NCBI RefSeq assembly: GCF_028285565.1
Contig: NZ_JANQOY010000200.1
Span: forward strand, 1 to 42,679
Direction of reading: 5' to 3'
DNA length: 42,679 nt
Source of the DNA: Acaryochloris sp. IP29b_bin.148
GTDB taxonomy: Bacteria > Cyanobacteriota > Cyanobacteriia > Thermosynechococcales > Thermosynechococcaceae
The number at the start of each line of letters is the position of its first letter. Position 1 is the first letter of the stretch. Made by a program: the position numbers and the translations under genes. Below are positions 35,110 through 42,679 of this stretch, piece by piece. The notes under the pieces were generated by a model. It did not search any database. It had not been told where the DNA came from and saw only the letters and a list, made by a program, of their open reading frames with translations.

Positions 35110-35673
35110 ATGGTTCAAGTTCCTTCTAAATCCCTGACGCTGGAAGAATTCCTCAGGTTACCGGAGACCAAACCGGCTAGTGAGTATATTGAAGGGCAGA
35201 TCCTCCAGAAGCCAATGCCCCAAGGAAAACATAGCCGTATTCAAGGTGAGCTATTAGCTGCGATTAATGCGGTGGTTAAGCCAGAACGAGTTGCTTGTGC
35301 TTTCCCCGAGTTGCGCTGCACTTTTGGAGATCGATCAACGGTTCCTGATATTGCGGTGTTTATATGGAATCGAATCCCTTGCGATGACAGTGGAGAAGTG
35401 GCGAATGCTTTCCCGCTTGCGCCTGATTGGACGATTGAAAGTTTATCGCCTGACCAAAGCCATACTCGTGTAACGAAGAATATTATGCATTGCCTTCAGC
35501 ATGGAACCTCGATGGGCTGGTTAATTGACCCTGATGAAAAAACGGTATTTGTGTATCGCCCTAAACAAGAAATAGAAATTTATGATGCAGCGAGTGAAGT
35601 ATTGCTAGGACCTGATTTTGCAAGTGGTCTGCAATTATCGGTTGAGAACTTGTTTGCTTGGCTGAAGATTTAG
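35110..35673 (+). CDS. Uma2 family endonuclease (DUF820), second copy
   Basis: This 187-residue PD-(D/E)xK-fold protein has LTLEEFLRLPETKPASEYIEG at the start, the catalytic-region aspartate in VPDIAVF (D80), WTIESLSPDQSHTRVTKNI with E110, and GWLIDPDEKTVFVYRPKQ. The usual PDLVVEVLSP is changed to PDWTIESLSP. The protein is clearly diverged from the Uma2 at 6427-7011, so the two are separate family members. The ATG is at 35110. It stands alone with about 200 bp upstream. Confidence 0.87.
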   Translation: MVQVPSKSLTLEEFLRLPETKPASEYIEGQILQKPMPQGKHSRIQGELLAAINAVVKPERVACAFPELRCTFGDRSTVPDIAVFIWNRIPCDDSGEVANAFPLAPDWTIESLSPDQSHTRVTKNIMHCLQHGTSMGWLIDPDEKTVFVYRPKQEIEIYDAASEVLLGPDFASGLQLSVENLFAWLKI

Positions 35674-35921
35674 TAAAGGCTTTTTGACTCGTTAGTTGCA
35701 AAATTAATTATCATATTCTTATTTGTAATGAATGACATCCTTTTACTCTGATTTGATGTATAAGTTAACCCTCAAGCTAGACTTAAAGGTCTTCTTGGTT
35801 AGCCGAAAATAATAGGATTTCTTATGTAAGCGTGTTTCTAGATCTTAATTAAGCTACTTGCCACCTTCAATTAATTTCAGTTACTAGAATATACTTCAAT
35901 TCAACAAAATACTGACTGAAA

Positions 35922-36326
35922 ATGACATCATCACCTAGTGAGTCCAAAACACAAAAAAATCTGATAATAAATCTGGCTTCCTGGATTGGTTTTTTTGCAC
36001 CCTTGATACCATGGGCTTGGCATGAAATAGCTAAGCTAATGAAATTAGTTCCAATTGCCTTTAAACAAGTTATTTATGAAGGTCGGTCCATATCTTCTTT
36101 GTTTCTTCCTTTTGGGATTGTTTTATACCTTGTTATTCTAACCATTTGTTTTATGTGGATATTGAATAAATGGAAGAATAAATTTATTTCAGAAATCAAA
36201 AAAGAGTACCTTGAATTTAAAAATACTCCGATTAAAACTGTAATTCAATTAACTCAGACAATTTTCTTGGCTCTGGCCTTTGGCGGATCTGCTTTTTTAA
36301 TAAGCAAGTTTATAATATTTTCCTAG
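35922..36326 (+). CDS. small hypothetical membrane protein
   Basis: This 134-residue protein has three hydrophobic segments: about 15-32 (LASWIGFFAPLIPWAW), 58-82 (SLFLPFGIVLYLVILTIC) and 111-130 (IFLALAFGGSAFLISKF). A lysine-rich loop, about 85-105, separates the last two. The family is not recognised. The base composition is AT-rich and the codon use differs from neighbouring conserved genes. The ATG at 35922 begins MTSSPSES. It is an orphan and is followed by a 13 bp inverted repeat (36343-36377). Confidence 0.55.
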   Translation: MTSSPSESKTQKNLIINLASWIGFFAPLIPWAWHEIAKLMKLVPIAFKQVIYEGRSISSLFLPFGIVLYLVILTICFMWILNKWKNKFISEIKKEYLEFKNTPIKTVIQLTQTIFLALAFGGSAFLISKFIIFS

Positions 36327-36342
36327 ATTTTTCATGGAATTG

Positions 36343-36377
36343 ATTAGATTGTAATTTTATTGGTATTACAATCTAAT
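36343..36377. terminator. 13 bp perfect inverted repeat, possible hairpin
   Basis: ATTAGATTGTAAT and ATTACAATCTAAT form a perfect 13 bp inverted repeat with a 9-base loop (TTTATTGGT), starting 17 bp after the membrane protein stop. It is AT-only at the ends and lacks a T tract. It could be a weak bidirectional terminator for the convergent methyltransferase, or a mobile palindrome. Confidence 0.45.
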
Positions 36378-36513
36378 CTGCGCGAGACTTACAGGTAGAA
36401 CCAGATTTATAAAGCTAGTGTAGGGCCTATACTATGTGCTGTAATAAAAAACGTAGCACTCAAAGTTTTTCATTCTGATCACCATGTACCAAATAAATGT
36501 GAGGCTTCAGCAA

Positions 36514-37311
36514 TCAGTCAATCTTGGGTCTAATTCGCTTAGAGGTGTAAACGAATCGGTAGCCGACATCATAATAGGTTTTTTGGCGAAGATATTCGTG
36601 CTTTTGATCCCATATTCCGGTTTCTAAATCGTTGCATAGGCTGGATAACCCTTGCTCTAATTTATCCTCATTGAGTTTGGTAAATGATGAAATTCCATTG
36701 CGAATATTGTGCTCCAGATATAGTTCGGGACATCCCCATCCAACCGCAGCGAATGAGTCTGATAAATCATTAGGTAAAGGGAAAGGAACGATATTCACAG
36801 CCGTATCCATAAGGGTTTCAATCTCAGCTGTTAACGTTGCTATAGGTACAAAAGTAGACTGAACATCGGCAATGAACGAAGGGAAATACTCGGTTAGCCA
36901 AAAACTAGAAATGAGGTCTGGATCATAGGTAAAGATAACCACCTGCCCTCCCCCAGTTACTCTGTGAATCTCTTGCAGCGCTTGCGAATAATCTGGGAAA
37001 TGGTGCAATGCCAGGATGATGATGGCTACATCTGCTGAATGAGAGGGCAATGATAGATGTTCAGCCTTTGCATCTATCCAACGGACTGCCGGATGGGCGA
37101 TTGCCTGACGGCGCATTACCGTTGATGGCTCAACGGCCAGAACTTGATATCTATGCTCGGCCAGATACAGTGCATAAGACCCTGTACCCGCACCGATATC
37201 TACAATCGTGGAAGCCTGAAACGGCTCCAAAATTTCTAACAGTTTGGCTGTGATGCGTGGATCACTCTGTCTGGTTTGGGAGTAGGTTTTCCCAATTGTG
37301 TCGTAAAGCAT
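36514..37311 (-). CDS. class I SAM-dependent methyltransferase
   Basis: This 265-residue methyltransferase has motif I VDIGAGTGSYALYL, then VLAVEPSTVMRRQA (acidic motif II), WIDAKAEHLSLPSHSADVAI and LALHHFPDYSQALQEIHRV (post I and IV). The target is unknown; the arrangement resembles UbiE/malonyl-CoA-type methyltransferases only loosely. The frame remains open upstream to 37482, but ATG 37311 (MLYDTIGKTYSQTRQ) is the conserved-looking start and has GAGAG seven bases before it. The extension would overlap the amidotransferase start. It is convergent with the small membrane protein gene. Confidence 0.85.
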   Translation of the reverse strand: MLYDTIGKTYSQTRQSDPRITAKLLEILEPFQASTIVDIGAGTGSYALYLAEHRYQVLAVEPSTVMRRQAIAHPAVRWIDAKAEHLSLPSHSADVAIIILALHHFPDYSQALQEIHRVTGGGQVVIFTYDPDLISSFWLTEYFPSFIADVQSTFVPIATLTAEIETLMDTAVNIVPFPLPNDLSDSFAAVGWGCPELYLEHNIRNGISSFTKLNEDKLEQGLSSLCNDLETGIWDQKHEYLRQKTYYDVGYRFVYTSKRIRPKID

Positions 37312-37480
37312 GATGCTCTCTACCTGCCGAATACTCAACACAGTACAGGACGCCTCCATCAGATAGGTGCAAACGCTCAATTTCTTGCGCGCAAGATTGT
37401 GGGAATTGGCATGGTATTTGGTTGCAGCCTCTTTCCCTTTCCACCTACAATCGACGGCGTAGAACTGCTTGCGATCGCTC

Positions 37481-38284
37481 ATGTGTCAGTTATTAGGTAT
37501 GAACTGTAATGGGCCAACGGATATTTGTTTCTCCTTTGAAGGGTTCTGCGCCCGAGGGGGCAAAACGGACGATCATAAAGACGGGTGGGGCATTGCCTTC
37601 TTTGAAGGGGCAGCTTGTCGAGTCTTTCTAGATGACAAGCCTTCTGCAACCTCTGCGATCGCCAAACTGATTCGGGAATACCCGATTAAATCGACAAATG
37701 TTGTCGCTCATATTCGCAAGGCCACCATTGGTCCAGTGGGCTTAGAAAATTGCCATCCCTTTACGCGGGAGCTGTGGGGGCGACATTGGGTGTTTGCCCA
37801 TAACGGAGACTTGCCCACGCTCAAGTCAGGGAGTTTAGGCATCTATCGCTCTGTAGGCCAAACGGATAGTGAGCGAGCATTCTGCTTAATTATGAATCAG
37901 CTCAGAGATAAATTCCCCCAGGAACAGCCGCCCATGGAGGAGCTGTTTCCTGTGTTGCAAGAGATGACCCAGGCGATCGCCAGTCATGGGATTTTCAACT
38001 ATTTGCTCTCAGATGGGAAGCATTTATTTGTGCACTGTTCCACCAAGCTTTGCTATATCGTCCGCCAGTCCCCTTTTGCGGCAGCGCACCTGATTGATGA
38101 AGATCTGACAGTTGATTTTCAAGAGTTAACGACCCCTTGCGATCGCGTCGCCATTATCGCCACCACTTGTCTAACGGATAATGAAACCTGGACCACCATT
38201 CAACCCGGTGAACTGCTAGTCTTTCAGGATGGATTGCCGCTAATTTTTCAGGATGATTGGGCGTGTAAAGTTAGTCGTTATTGA
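37481..38284 (+). CDS. class II glutamine amidotransferase (YafJ-like)
   Basis: This 267-residue Ntn-hydrolase domain protein starts with MCQLLG, where Cys2 becomes the N-terminal nucleophile after methionine removal. That fixes ATG 37481 rather than 37469. GFCARGGKTDDHKDGWGIAF (about 25-44), VVAHIRKATIG and HPFTRELWGRHWVFAHNGD are the conserved glutamine-binding blocks. Family members release ammonia from glutamine or related gamma-glutamyl substrates; no synthase domain follows, so the acceptor is unknown. It is divergent from the methyltransferase gene. Four HIP1 octamers lie in or beside it (37470, 37657, 37975, 38139). Confidence 0.9.
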   Translation: MCQLLGMNCNGPTDICFSFEGFCARGGKTDDHKDGWGIAFFEGAACRVFLDDKPSATSAIAKLIREYPIKSTNVVAHIRKATIGPVGLENCHPFTRELWGRHWVFAHNGDLPTLKSGSLGIYRSVGQTDSERAFCLIMNQLRDKFPQEQPPMEELFPVLQEMTQAIASHGIFNYLLSDGKHLFVHCSTKLCYIVRQSPFAAAHLIDEDLTVDFQELTTPCDRVAIIATTCLTDNETWTTIQPGELLVFQDGLPLIFQDDWACKVSRY

Positions 38285-38615
38285 GGCGAAAATACGAAGG
38301 GACTAACAATACCTTCGCCAGCTAAGGATATAAACACTAGGTATCAGTCAAAAGCAGCTGAGCATTGGGCACATTAATCTTAGTCATAGTTTGAAGATTT
38401 TCAGGATGATGTCTGAGTGCTATCGTAACCGCCGTTGTCGCTACTCTCTGCGGTGTAGCTTAATTACAGCCATCTAAAACTATGAGCTATTTGTGGCAGC
38501 TTAAGGCATGGAAGCCAGCATTAGCACATCGTGAGATGAATATTGCAAGAGGTATATTATTCGGTGAGTAAAGTAAAAATATTCGAAACCACTTTAACAT
38601 TCAGAAAAGTGAGAT
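38285..38615. other. intergenic region, no supported gene
   Basis: About 330 bp separate the amidotransferase and the c-di-GMP gene. A minus-strand frame of about 40 codons (stop at 38337) has no start near its open end and hits a TAA. It may be a remnant, but I cannot assign it. A short inverted repeat CGAAGG/CCTTCG follows the amidotransferase stop. Confidence 0.45.
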
Positions 38616-40307
38616 ATGTCTGATAAACCCGAAGGTATAAGCGCTGAAGAACTTCTGCGTATTGTTCTAGAGTCCATTCCATTAAGAGTATTTTGGAAAG
38701 ATCTAGACTTAAACTACTTGGGTGCAAATCGGAAATTACTCGATGATATTGGATTTAAGCATATAGACGATTTAATCGGCCAATCGGACTACCATATTTA
38801 TGAAAACCCGGAAGATGCCGATCCAAAGCGTAATGATGATCGTGAAGTCATACAGACAGGCAAGAGCAAACTTGATATTGAAGAATCCTTGCCCATAGAT
38901 GGAAAGGAACTTAAGTGGCTGCGCACCAACAAAGTTCCCATGAAAAACGCCAATGGCAAGATTATTGGCGTACTGGGCACCTATCAAGTGATCACTGATC
39001 AGGTTAACTATCGTCAGCGTATTGAAAAACAAGCATTTATAGACCCTCTCACCGGTCTTGCGAACCGCCGAAAGTTGCAACATGAAATCACATCTTCTTC
39101 GTTTGATTATTCAGGTTTGCTTTTTATTGACCTTGATCATTTCAAACACGTGAATGATACACTCGGGCACTCGATAGGCGATCTTATCTTACAGAAGGTA
39201 GCGCAAAGGCTGCAGAGCATCGCCAACAAAAATCATGCGCTTTTGGCTCGATTGGGAGGAGATGAATTTAGCCTATTTAAAATATTTGAGTCTCCCGAGG
39301 ATAAAGAGGCTCAACTTAAACAGATAGCTGCTGAGGTGTTAACTTCAATATCAAAATCGTTCAACATTGATCATCACATTATCTCCTCTATTGGGGCAAG
39401 TATAGGAATTGCATTTATTGATGGGGAAAATAAACATATAAGCAATGGCTTTATCGAAGCTGATATAGCCATGTACTCCGCGAAAGCTCAAGGTCGAAAT
39501 AATTATCAGTTTTTTAACGAGAATCTGCGCTTAGCAACTGAAAAAAAACATAAATTATTAAATTATCTGCATACAGCAATTCAGAGAAATGAGTTTGAGC
39601 TTGTGTATCAGCCACAATTTGATAGTAGTGAAAAGCTTGTTGGTGCAGAAGCCCTTTTGCGTTGGCATAGTCCTGAAATGGGTGCTGTTTCCCCTTCAGA
39701 ATTTATTCCGATTGCCGAAGACTCAGGTCTTATATGCCCTATTGGGAATTGGGTGATTGATGAGGCTCTCAGTACTCTCGTTCGCTGGCATCATCACCTA
39801 AAAGAAAATCCTAACTTTAAGTTAGCAATCAATGTCAGTAGCATCCAATTTCATGATAAATCTTTAGCCTCGACAATTTGTCAAAAGGTTTCATCGAAGG
39901 GACTGAGTTCGAAAAACTTGTCAATTGAGATCACAGAGAGCGTACTGTTTGATTACACTGATACCAGTACAAATACGATCATTGCTTTGAAAAATAAAGG
40001 CTTTAGTATTGTTGTTGATGATTTTGGCACTGGCTATTCGTCTTTATCCAAACTCTCATCTTTACCAATTGACACTTTAAAAATTGATCGGTCGTTTATT
40101 AAAAATATTGATACCAATCAAACTAAAGAGAAGCTCGTGAAAACCATTATTAACATGGCTACTCTATTAGGCATGAATACAATTGCCGAAGGGGTTGAAA
40201 CAGACCAGGAAAGATTAACTGTTGAGCAACTGGGATGTAATCAATTTCAAGGCTACGCATATAGCAAGCCAATATCATTAGAAAAATTTAACGAGTTATA
40301 TTTATAA
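38616..40307 (+). CDS. PAS-GGDEF-EAL c-di-GMP turnover protein
   Basis: This 563-residue soluble signalling protein has a PAS domain at about 10-130 (IPLRVFWKDLDLNYLGANRK). A diguanylate cyclase domain follows at about 145-305 with an intact GGDEF (214-218). No RxxD inhibitory site precedes it. An EAL phosphodiesterase at about 315-560 has EAL (345-347), N406, E441, D468-D469, K489 and E525. Both activities may therefore work, or GGDEF may regulate EAL allosterically. The ATG is at 38616, preceded by GTGAGA. The gene has no HIP1 octamer and has AT-rich codons, suggesting acquisition. Confidence 0.93.
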   Translation: MSDKPEGISAEELLRIVLESIPLRVFWKDLDLNYLGANRKLLDDIGFKHIDDLIGQSDYHIYENPEDADPKRNDDREVIQTGKSKLDIEESLPIDGKELKWLRTNKVPMKNANGKIIGVLGTYQVITDQVNYRQRIEKQAFIDPLTGLANRRKLQHEITSSSFDYSGLLFIDLDHFKHVNDTLGHSIGDLILQKVAQRLQSIANKNHALLARLGGDEFSLFKIFESPEDKEAQLKQIAAEVLTSISKSFNIDHHIISSIGASIGIAFIDGENKHISNGFIEADIAMYSAKAQGRNNYQFFNENLRLATEKKHKLLNYLHTAIQRNEFELVYQPQFDSSEKLVGAEALLRWHSPEMGAVSPSEFIPIAEDSGLICPIGNWVIDEALSTLVRWHHHLKENPNFKLAINVSSIQFHDKSLASTICQKVSSKGLSSKNLSIEITESVLFDYTDTSTNTIIALKNKGFSIVVDDFGTGYSSLSKLSSLPIDTLKIDRSFIKNIDTNQTKEKLVKTIINMATLLGMNTIAEGVETDQERLTVEQLGCNQFQGYAYSKPISLEKFNELYL

Positions 40308-40353
40308 CACTCTGGACACAAGAGTAGAGCGTAAAGCTAAGGTTCTTATTCTT

Positions 40354-40416
40354 ATGAAAATTGTAATTTTGCTGCCCGATGCAGTTTTTGACCAGGCAGA
40401 AGTGCTCAACAGTTAG
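40354..40416 (+). pseudogene. N-terminal remnant of a ribbon-helix-helix antitoxin gene
   Basis: From ATG 40354 the frame reads MKIVILLPDAVFDQAEVLNS before a TAG. Its MKxxxxxPDxVFxxAExL pattern is the start of RHH/MazE-type antitoxins. The missing part of the family continues at 40950-41010. The gene appears split by inserted DNA. Confidence 0.55.
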
Positions 40417-40516
40417 GGGGGGTACGTAGTGAGTTATCTCAGTACAGTACAAAACTTGAAGCCGTCACCTTCTGTTATTCTGGGTTTGAGAGGCTTTTTG
40501 AAAGCTCAGTAAACTC

Positions 40517-40556
40517 TGCATCAGCCCCCTAAATCCCCCATTTTGGGGGACTTTGA
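40517..40556 (+). repeat. inverted repeat, left copy (REP-like, flanking DUF559)
   Basis: The 40-base unit starts TGCATCAGCCCCCTAAAT, contains CCCCCATTTTGGGGG and ends ACTTTGA. Its inverted partner is at 40836-40875. The outer arms are inverted almost exactly, one mismatch apart. The short ATTTT centre has the same orientation in both. The unit is itself a small hairpin and resembles the dispersed GGGGGATTTAGGGGGC repeats of cyanobacteria. Confidence 0.75.
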
Positions 40557-40601
40557 GGCTTATAATTTCCCTAGCGGTGAGACAGGGGTAGGGACAGCAA
40601 G

Positions 40602-40871
40602 ATGCGAGAGAAGAGAACGCAACACCACCGTATTCGCGACACGACCCCAGCAGTCGTTACCGCCGCGCGACGACTGAGACTAAATCTGATGACCGCAGAA
40701 CAAAAGCTGTGGAAAGCACTGCAAAAACGTCAACTCAACGGCCTGATATTCCGCTGTCAACAAGCCATCGGTTCGTTTGTTGTCGCTGTATTTCAGCAAA
40801 TCCAACAGGCGAGTGAGCAAAGTATTGAGCTACAGTCAAAGTCCCCCATTTTGGGGGATTTAGGGGGCTAA
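40602..40871 (+). pseudogene. truncated DUF559 (VSR-like endonuclease) gene
   Basis: From ATG 40602 the product shows the N-terminus of DUF559 proteins: ARRLRLNLMTAEQKLWKALQ, then KRQLNGLIFRCQQAIGSFVV. Full-length relatives (about 110-130 residues) continue with a VDF and an acidic/basic catalytic block; here the sequence diverges after about residue 60. It ends by reading into the right inverted repeat as SKSPILGDLGG. Catalytic residues are therefore absent and the protein is presumably inactive. The gene and its two repeats span 40517-40875. Confidence 0.7.
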
Positions 40872-40875
40872 TGCA
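40836..40875 (-). repeat. inverted repeat, right copy (REP-like)
   Basis: This is the partner of 40517-40556: TCAAAGT, then CCCCCATTTTGGGGG, then ATTTAGGGGGCTAATGCA. It lies at the 3' end of the truncated DUF559 frame, so the element has the layout of inverted ends around a nuclease fragment. Confidence 0.75.
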
Positions 40876-40949
40876 GCATAATTGAGACTGTTAAAGAGAA
40901 AAGCATCGGATCGTCATGCTCTCCTTAAAAATTTATCTATGGCTAGCTT

Positions 40950-41144
40950 ACAAGAGTTTTGTCCTGTACTAAGAGTGAGCTATATACAAAAGCGTTGCAG
41001 GTGTATTTGAAATGCATAACAGCCCCTCAGATGAGGATGGCAAAGGCAACGGTAGATGAGGGATGTTTTGCGTTAAGATTTAATACGCAGATCACCAACA
41101 TCCAATCGTCCCTCTTCTTCTTCACAGACGCCTGTCTTTATTGA
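40950..41144 (+). pseudogene. C-terminal remnant of the same RHH antitoxin gene
   Basis: A frame reading LSCTKSELYTKALQVYLK matches the helix segment of RHH antitoxins (typically SRSELYxKALxxYLxK). It lacks a start codon of its own in a sensible place. Only about five family residues are missing between this piece and the N-terminal piece at 40354-40416. Downstream of about 41020 the frame has no family resemblance, and no toxin gene follows. Confidence 0.5.
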
Positions 41145-41350
41145 CTGTAGTGAGGGAGCCTTAAGTACTCCAAGGATTCCGGCATTATCCGATACATCTG
41201 CATCAGGCGGATTACCCTTTGGTTACATAAGCTACATTTTCTCCCGATTGCTTTGTGCACTACTGGGATTAAAGGCGATCCGCTGAACTTTTTGGGCTGC
41301 ATCTTGAGATAGCGCAGCTATTTTGTCACTCCTATATTCTGAATCCGATC
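41145..41350. other. upstream region of glsF
   Basis: About 200 bp before the glutamate synthase gene should contain its promoter. No NtcA-type GTA-N8-TAC site was found by eye. No other structure stands out. Confidence 0.4.
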
Positions 41351-42679
41351 ATGACTCACACCATGAATGCGCTTAATTCCTCTTCAGATTTCATCTTCCC
41401 TGGGCAGCCTTGGCTCGTAGAGGAGCGGGATGCCTGTGGGGTGGGATTTATTGCCAGTCCCCAAGCCAATCATGATCTGATTCAGCAAGCCTTAACCGGG
41501 TTGACCTGCCTGGAGCATCGGGGTGGATGTAGTGCCGACCGAGATTCGGGGGATGGGGCCGGAATTCTAACGGCCATTCCCTGGCAGCTCTTTCAACAAT
41601 GGTGGTCTACCCAAGGCCAACCCCTACCGGATGTAGAACAAGTGGGGGTGGGAATGGTGTTCTTGCCCACCGATGCAGGGGCATTGGCCCACTTTAAGCA
41701 AATTGTGGAAGAAGTTGCGATCGCAGCCCAATTCCAAGTCTTAGGGTGGCGACCTGTCCCCATCAAGCCTGACCTGTTGGGAGAACAAGCCCGCGCCAAT
41801 CAACCCGATATTGAGCAAGTCTTTCTAGTCTCGCTTAACCGAAGAGACGATGAGCTCGAACGTCAGCTTTATTTAGTCCGTAAGCAGATCGAAAAAGCCG
41901 TGTCGGAGACAGGGGCCGACTGGGCACCAGAGTTTTACTTCTGTTCTCTGTCCCATCGCACCATTGTTTATAAAGGCATGGTGCGTTCAGAAATCTTAGG
42001 AGCCTTCTATGAGGATTTGCAAAATCCCGACTATCTGAGTTCCTTCGCCATTTACCATCGCCGCTTTAGTACTAACACCTTACCCAAGTGGCCCCTGGCC
42101 CAACCCATGCGCTTCTTGGGCCATAACGGCGAAATTAATACGTTGCTTGGCAATATCAAATGGATGACGGCGCGGCAATCGGTCCTGAGTCACCCCCATT
42201 GGCAAGACCGTTTTGAGGAGTTGCGTCCCCTGGTCAATCCGAATGCGAGCGATTCAGCTAATTTGGATAAAACTCTAGAGCTACTGGTACAGTCTGGGCG
42301 CAGCCCGCAAGAAGCACTGATGATGCTGGTGCCGGAAGCCTATCGCAATCAGCCTGCCCTGGCAGATCACCCGGAAATTGTCGATTTCTATGAGTACTAC
42401 AGCGGCCTCCAGGAAGCCTGGGATGGTCCTGCTTTGTTGGCTTTTAGCGATGGCAAGGTTGTCGGAGCCGCCTTAGATCGGAATGGATTGCGGCCCGCCC
42501 GCTATTGCACCACCCAGGACGGCACCGTGTACGTCTCTTCAGAAGCGGGAGCCATTCCCATTCCCGAAGCCGAGATTGTGACCAAAGGACGCTTAGGACC
42601 GGGCCATATGATTGCGGTGGATTTAGCCACCCATCAAGTGCAGACCAACTGGGAGATTAAGGCTCAAATTGCTGCAGAA
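41351..42679 (+). CDS. glsF: ferredoxin-dependent glutamate synthase, N-terminal part (runs off the window)
   Basis: The frame is open from ATG 41351 (or ATG 41363) to the window end: 443 codons, roughly the first 30 percent of a protein of about 1,500 residues. The class II amidotransferase domain begins after a propeptide with ERDACGVGFIA, where Cys29 becomes the N-terminal nucleophile. LTCLEHRGGCSADRDSGDGAG and IPWQLF match the ferredoxin-type enzyme better than bacterial NADPH-type GltB. FAIYHRRFSTNTLPKWPLAQ and LGHNGEINTLLGN are further glutamine-binding motifs. The enzyme makes glutamate from glutamine and 2-oxoglutarate using reduced ferredoxin in the GS-GOGAT cycle. Confidence 0.93.
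   Translation, partial: MTHTMNALNSSSDFIFPGQPWLVEERDACGVGFIASPQANHDLIQQALTGLTCLEHRGGCSADRDSGDGAGILTAIPWQLFQQWWSTQGQPLPDVEQVGVGMVFLPTDAGALAHFKQIVEEVAIAAQFQVLGWRPVPIKPDLLGEQARANQPDIEQVFLVSLNRRDDELERQLYLVRKQIEKAVSETGADWAPEFYFCSLSHRTIVYKGMVRSEILGAFYEDLQNPDYLSSFAIYHRRFSTNTLPKWPLAQPMRFLGHNGEINTLLGNIKWMTARQSVLSHPHWQDRFEELRPLVNPNASDSANLDKTLELLVQSGRSPQEALMMLVPEAYRNQPALADHPEIVDFYEYYSGLQEAWDGPALLAFSDGKVVGAALDRNGLRPARYCTTQDGTVYVSSEAGAIPIPEAEIVTKGRLGPGHMIAVDLATHQVQTNWEIKAQIAAE

Noticed and set aside
37312..37482. 57-residue N-terminal extension of the methyltransferase
   Set aside because: The methyltransferase fold starts after ATG 37311, which has a plausible ribosome-binding site. The extension has no methyltransferase similarity and would overlap the amidotransferase start.
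38337..38460. Minus-strand frame of about 40 codons after the amidotransferase
   Set aside because: A TAA closes its open end, there is no start codon near it, and the only ATG gives 16 residues.
1..42679. tRNA or rRNA genes
   Set aside because: No cloverleaf with a TTCGA/TTCAA T-loop and matched acceptor stem, and no rRNA signature, was found by eye.

Overview
This 42.7 kb window reads as a chromosomal segment of a cyanobacterium. The evidence is the repeated HIP1 octamer GCGATCGC (about 20 copies), cyanobacterial families (DUF1995, DUF3531, an ftsQ-ftsZ pair without the rest of a dcw cluster, ferredoxin-type glutamate synthase) and many Uma2, pentapeptide-repeat and toxin-antitoxin genes. 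The mosaic of conserved genes and accessory patches resembles a large plastic genome such as Acaryochloris. The genus is an inference and is not proven here.

Layout. 1-1.9 kb: tsaD and a ZIP metal transporter. 1.9-7.1 kb: an accessory island bounded by two direct copies (about 300 bp, ends near 2156 and 7076) of the 5' end and upstream region of a Uma2 nuclease gene. It holds an orphan HicB-like protein, a RelE/ParE toxin with its antitoxin, a NACHT NTPase fused to a C-terminal GUN4 (tetrapyrrole-binding) domain, a gene fragment, an orphan higA with only the last codons of higB, and the intact Uma2 gene. 7.1-8.9 kb: a CbiG-CobJ fusion of cobalamin synthesis. 9.1-11 kb: a secreted beta-lactamase-fold serine hydrolase with five tandem repeats, followed by about 0.9 kb of AT-rich DNA. 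11.9-15.8 kb: a two-gene operon of an HTH-ATPase and a polytopic membrane ATPase, with no function I can name. 15.9-21 kb: a divergent fatty acid desaturase, a GNAT acetyltransferase, a 647-residue pentapeptide-repeat protein and a HAD phosphatase/DMT transporter pair with overlapping ends.

21.4-32.8 kb is mostly conserved: DUF1995 protein, a small conserved unknown, argD, a medium-chain reductase, then a probable relic (methyltransferase-like gene, HprK-like kinase lacking its P-loop, NTP_transf_5 nucleotidyltransferase), an ABC ATPase, DUF3531, prs, ftsZ and ftsQ. 33-38.3 kb: msrP and rfbD converge and share one CTAG for both stops; a second Uma2 gene, a small membrane protein, a methyltransferase and a class II glutamine amidotransferase follow. 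38.6-42.7 kb: a PAS-GGDEF-EAL c-di-GMP protein, a ribbon-helix-helix antitoxin gene apparently split by a DUF559/inverted-repeat element, and the start of glsF, which runs off the window.

The most notable candidates are the NACHT-GUN4 protein in its repeat-bounded island, the HTH-ATPase/membrane-ATPase operon, the 359 bp inverted-repeat element carrying a truncated DUF559 gene, and the polyglycine-hydrolase-like secreted enzyme. No rRNA, convincing tRNA, CRISPR array or complete insertion sequence was seen.
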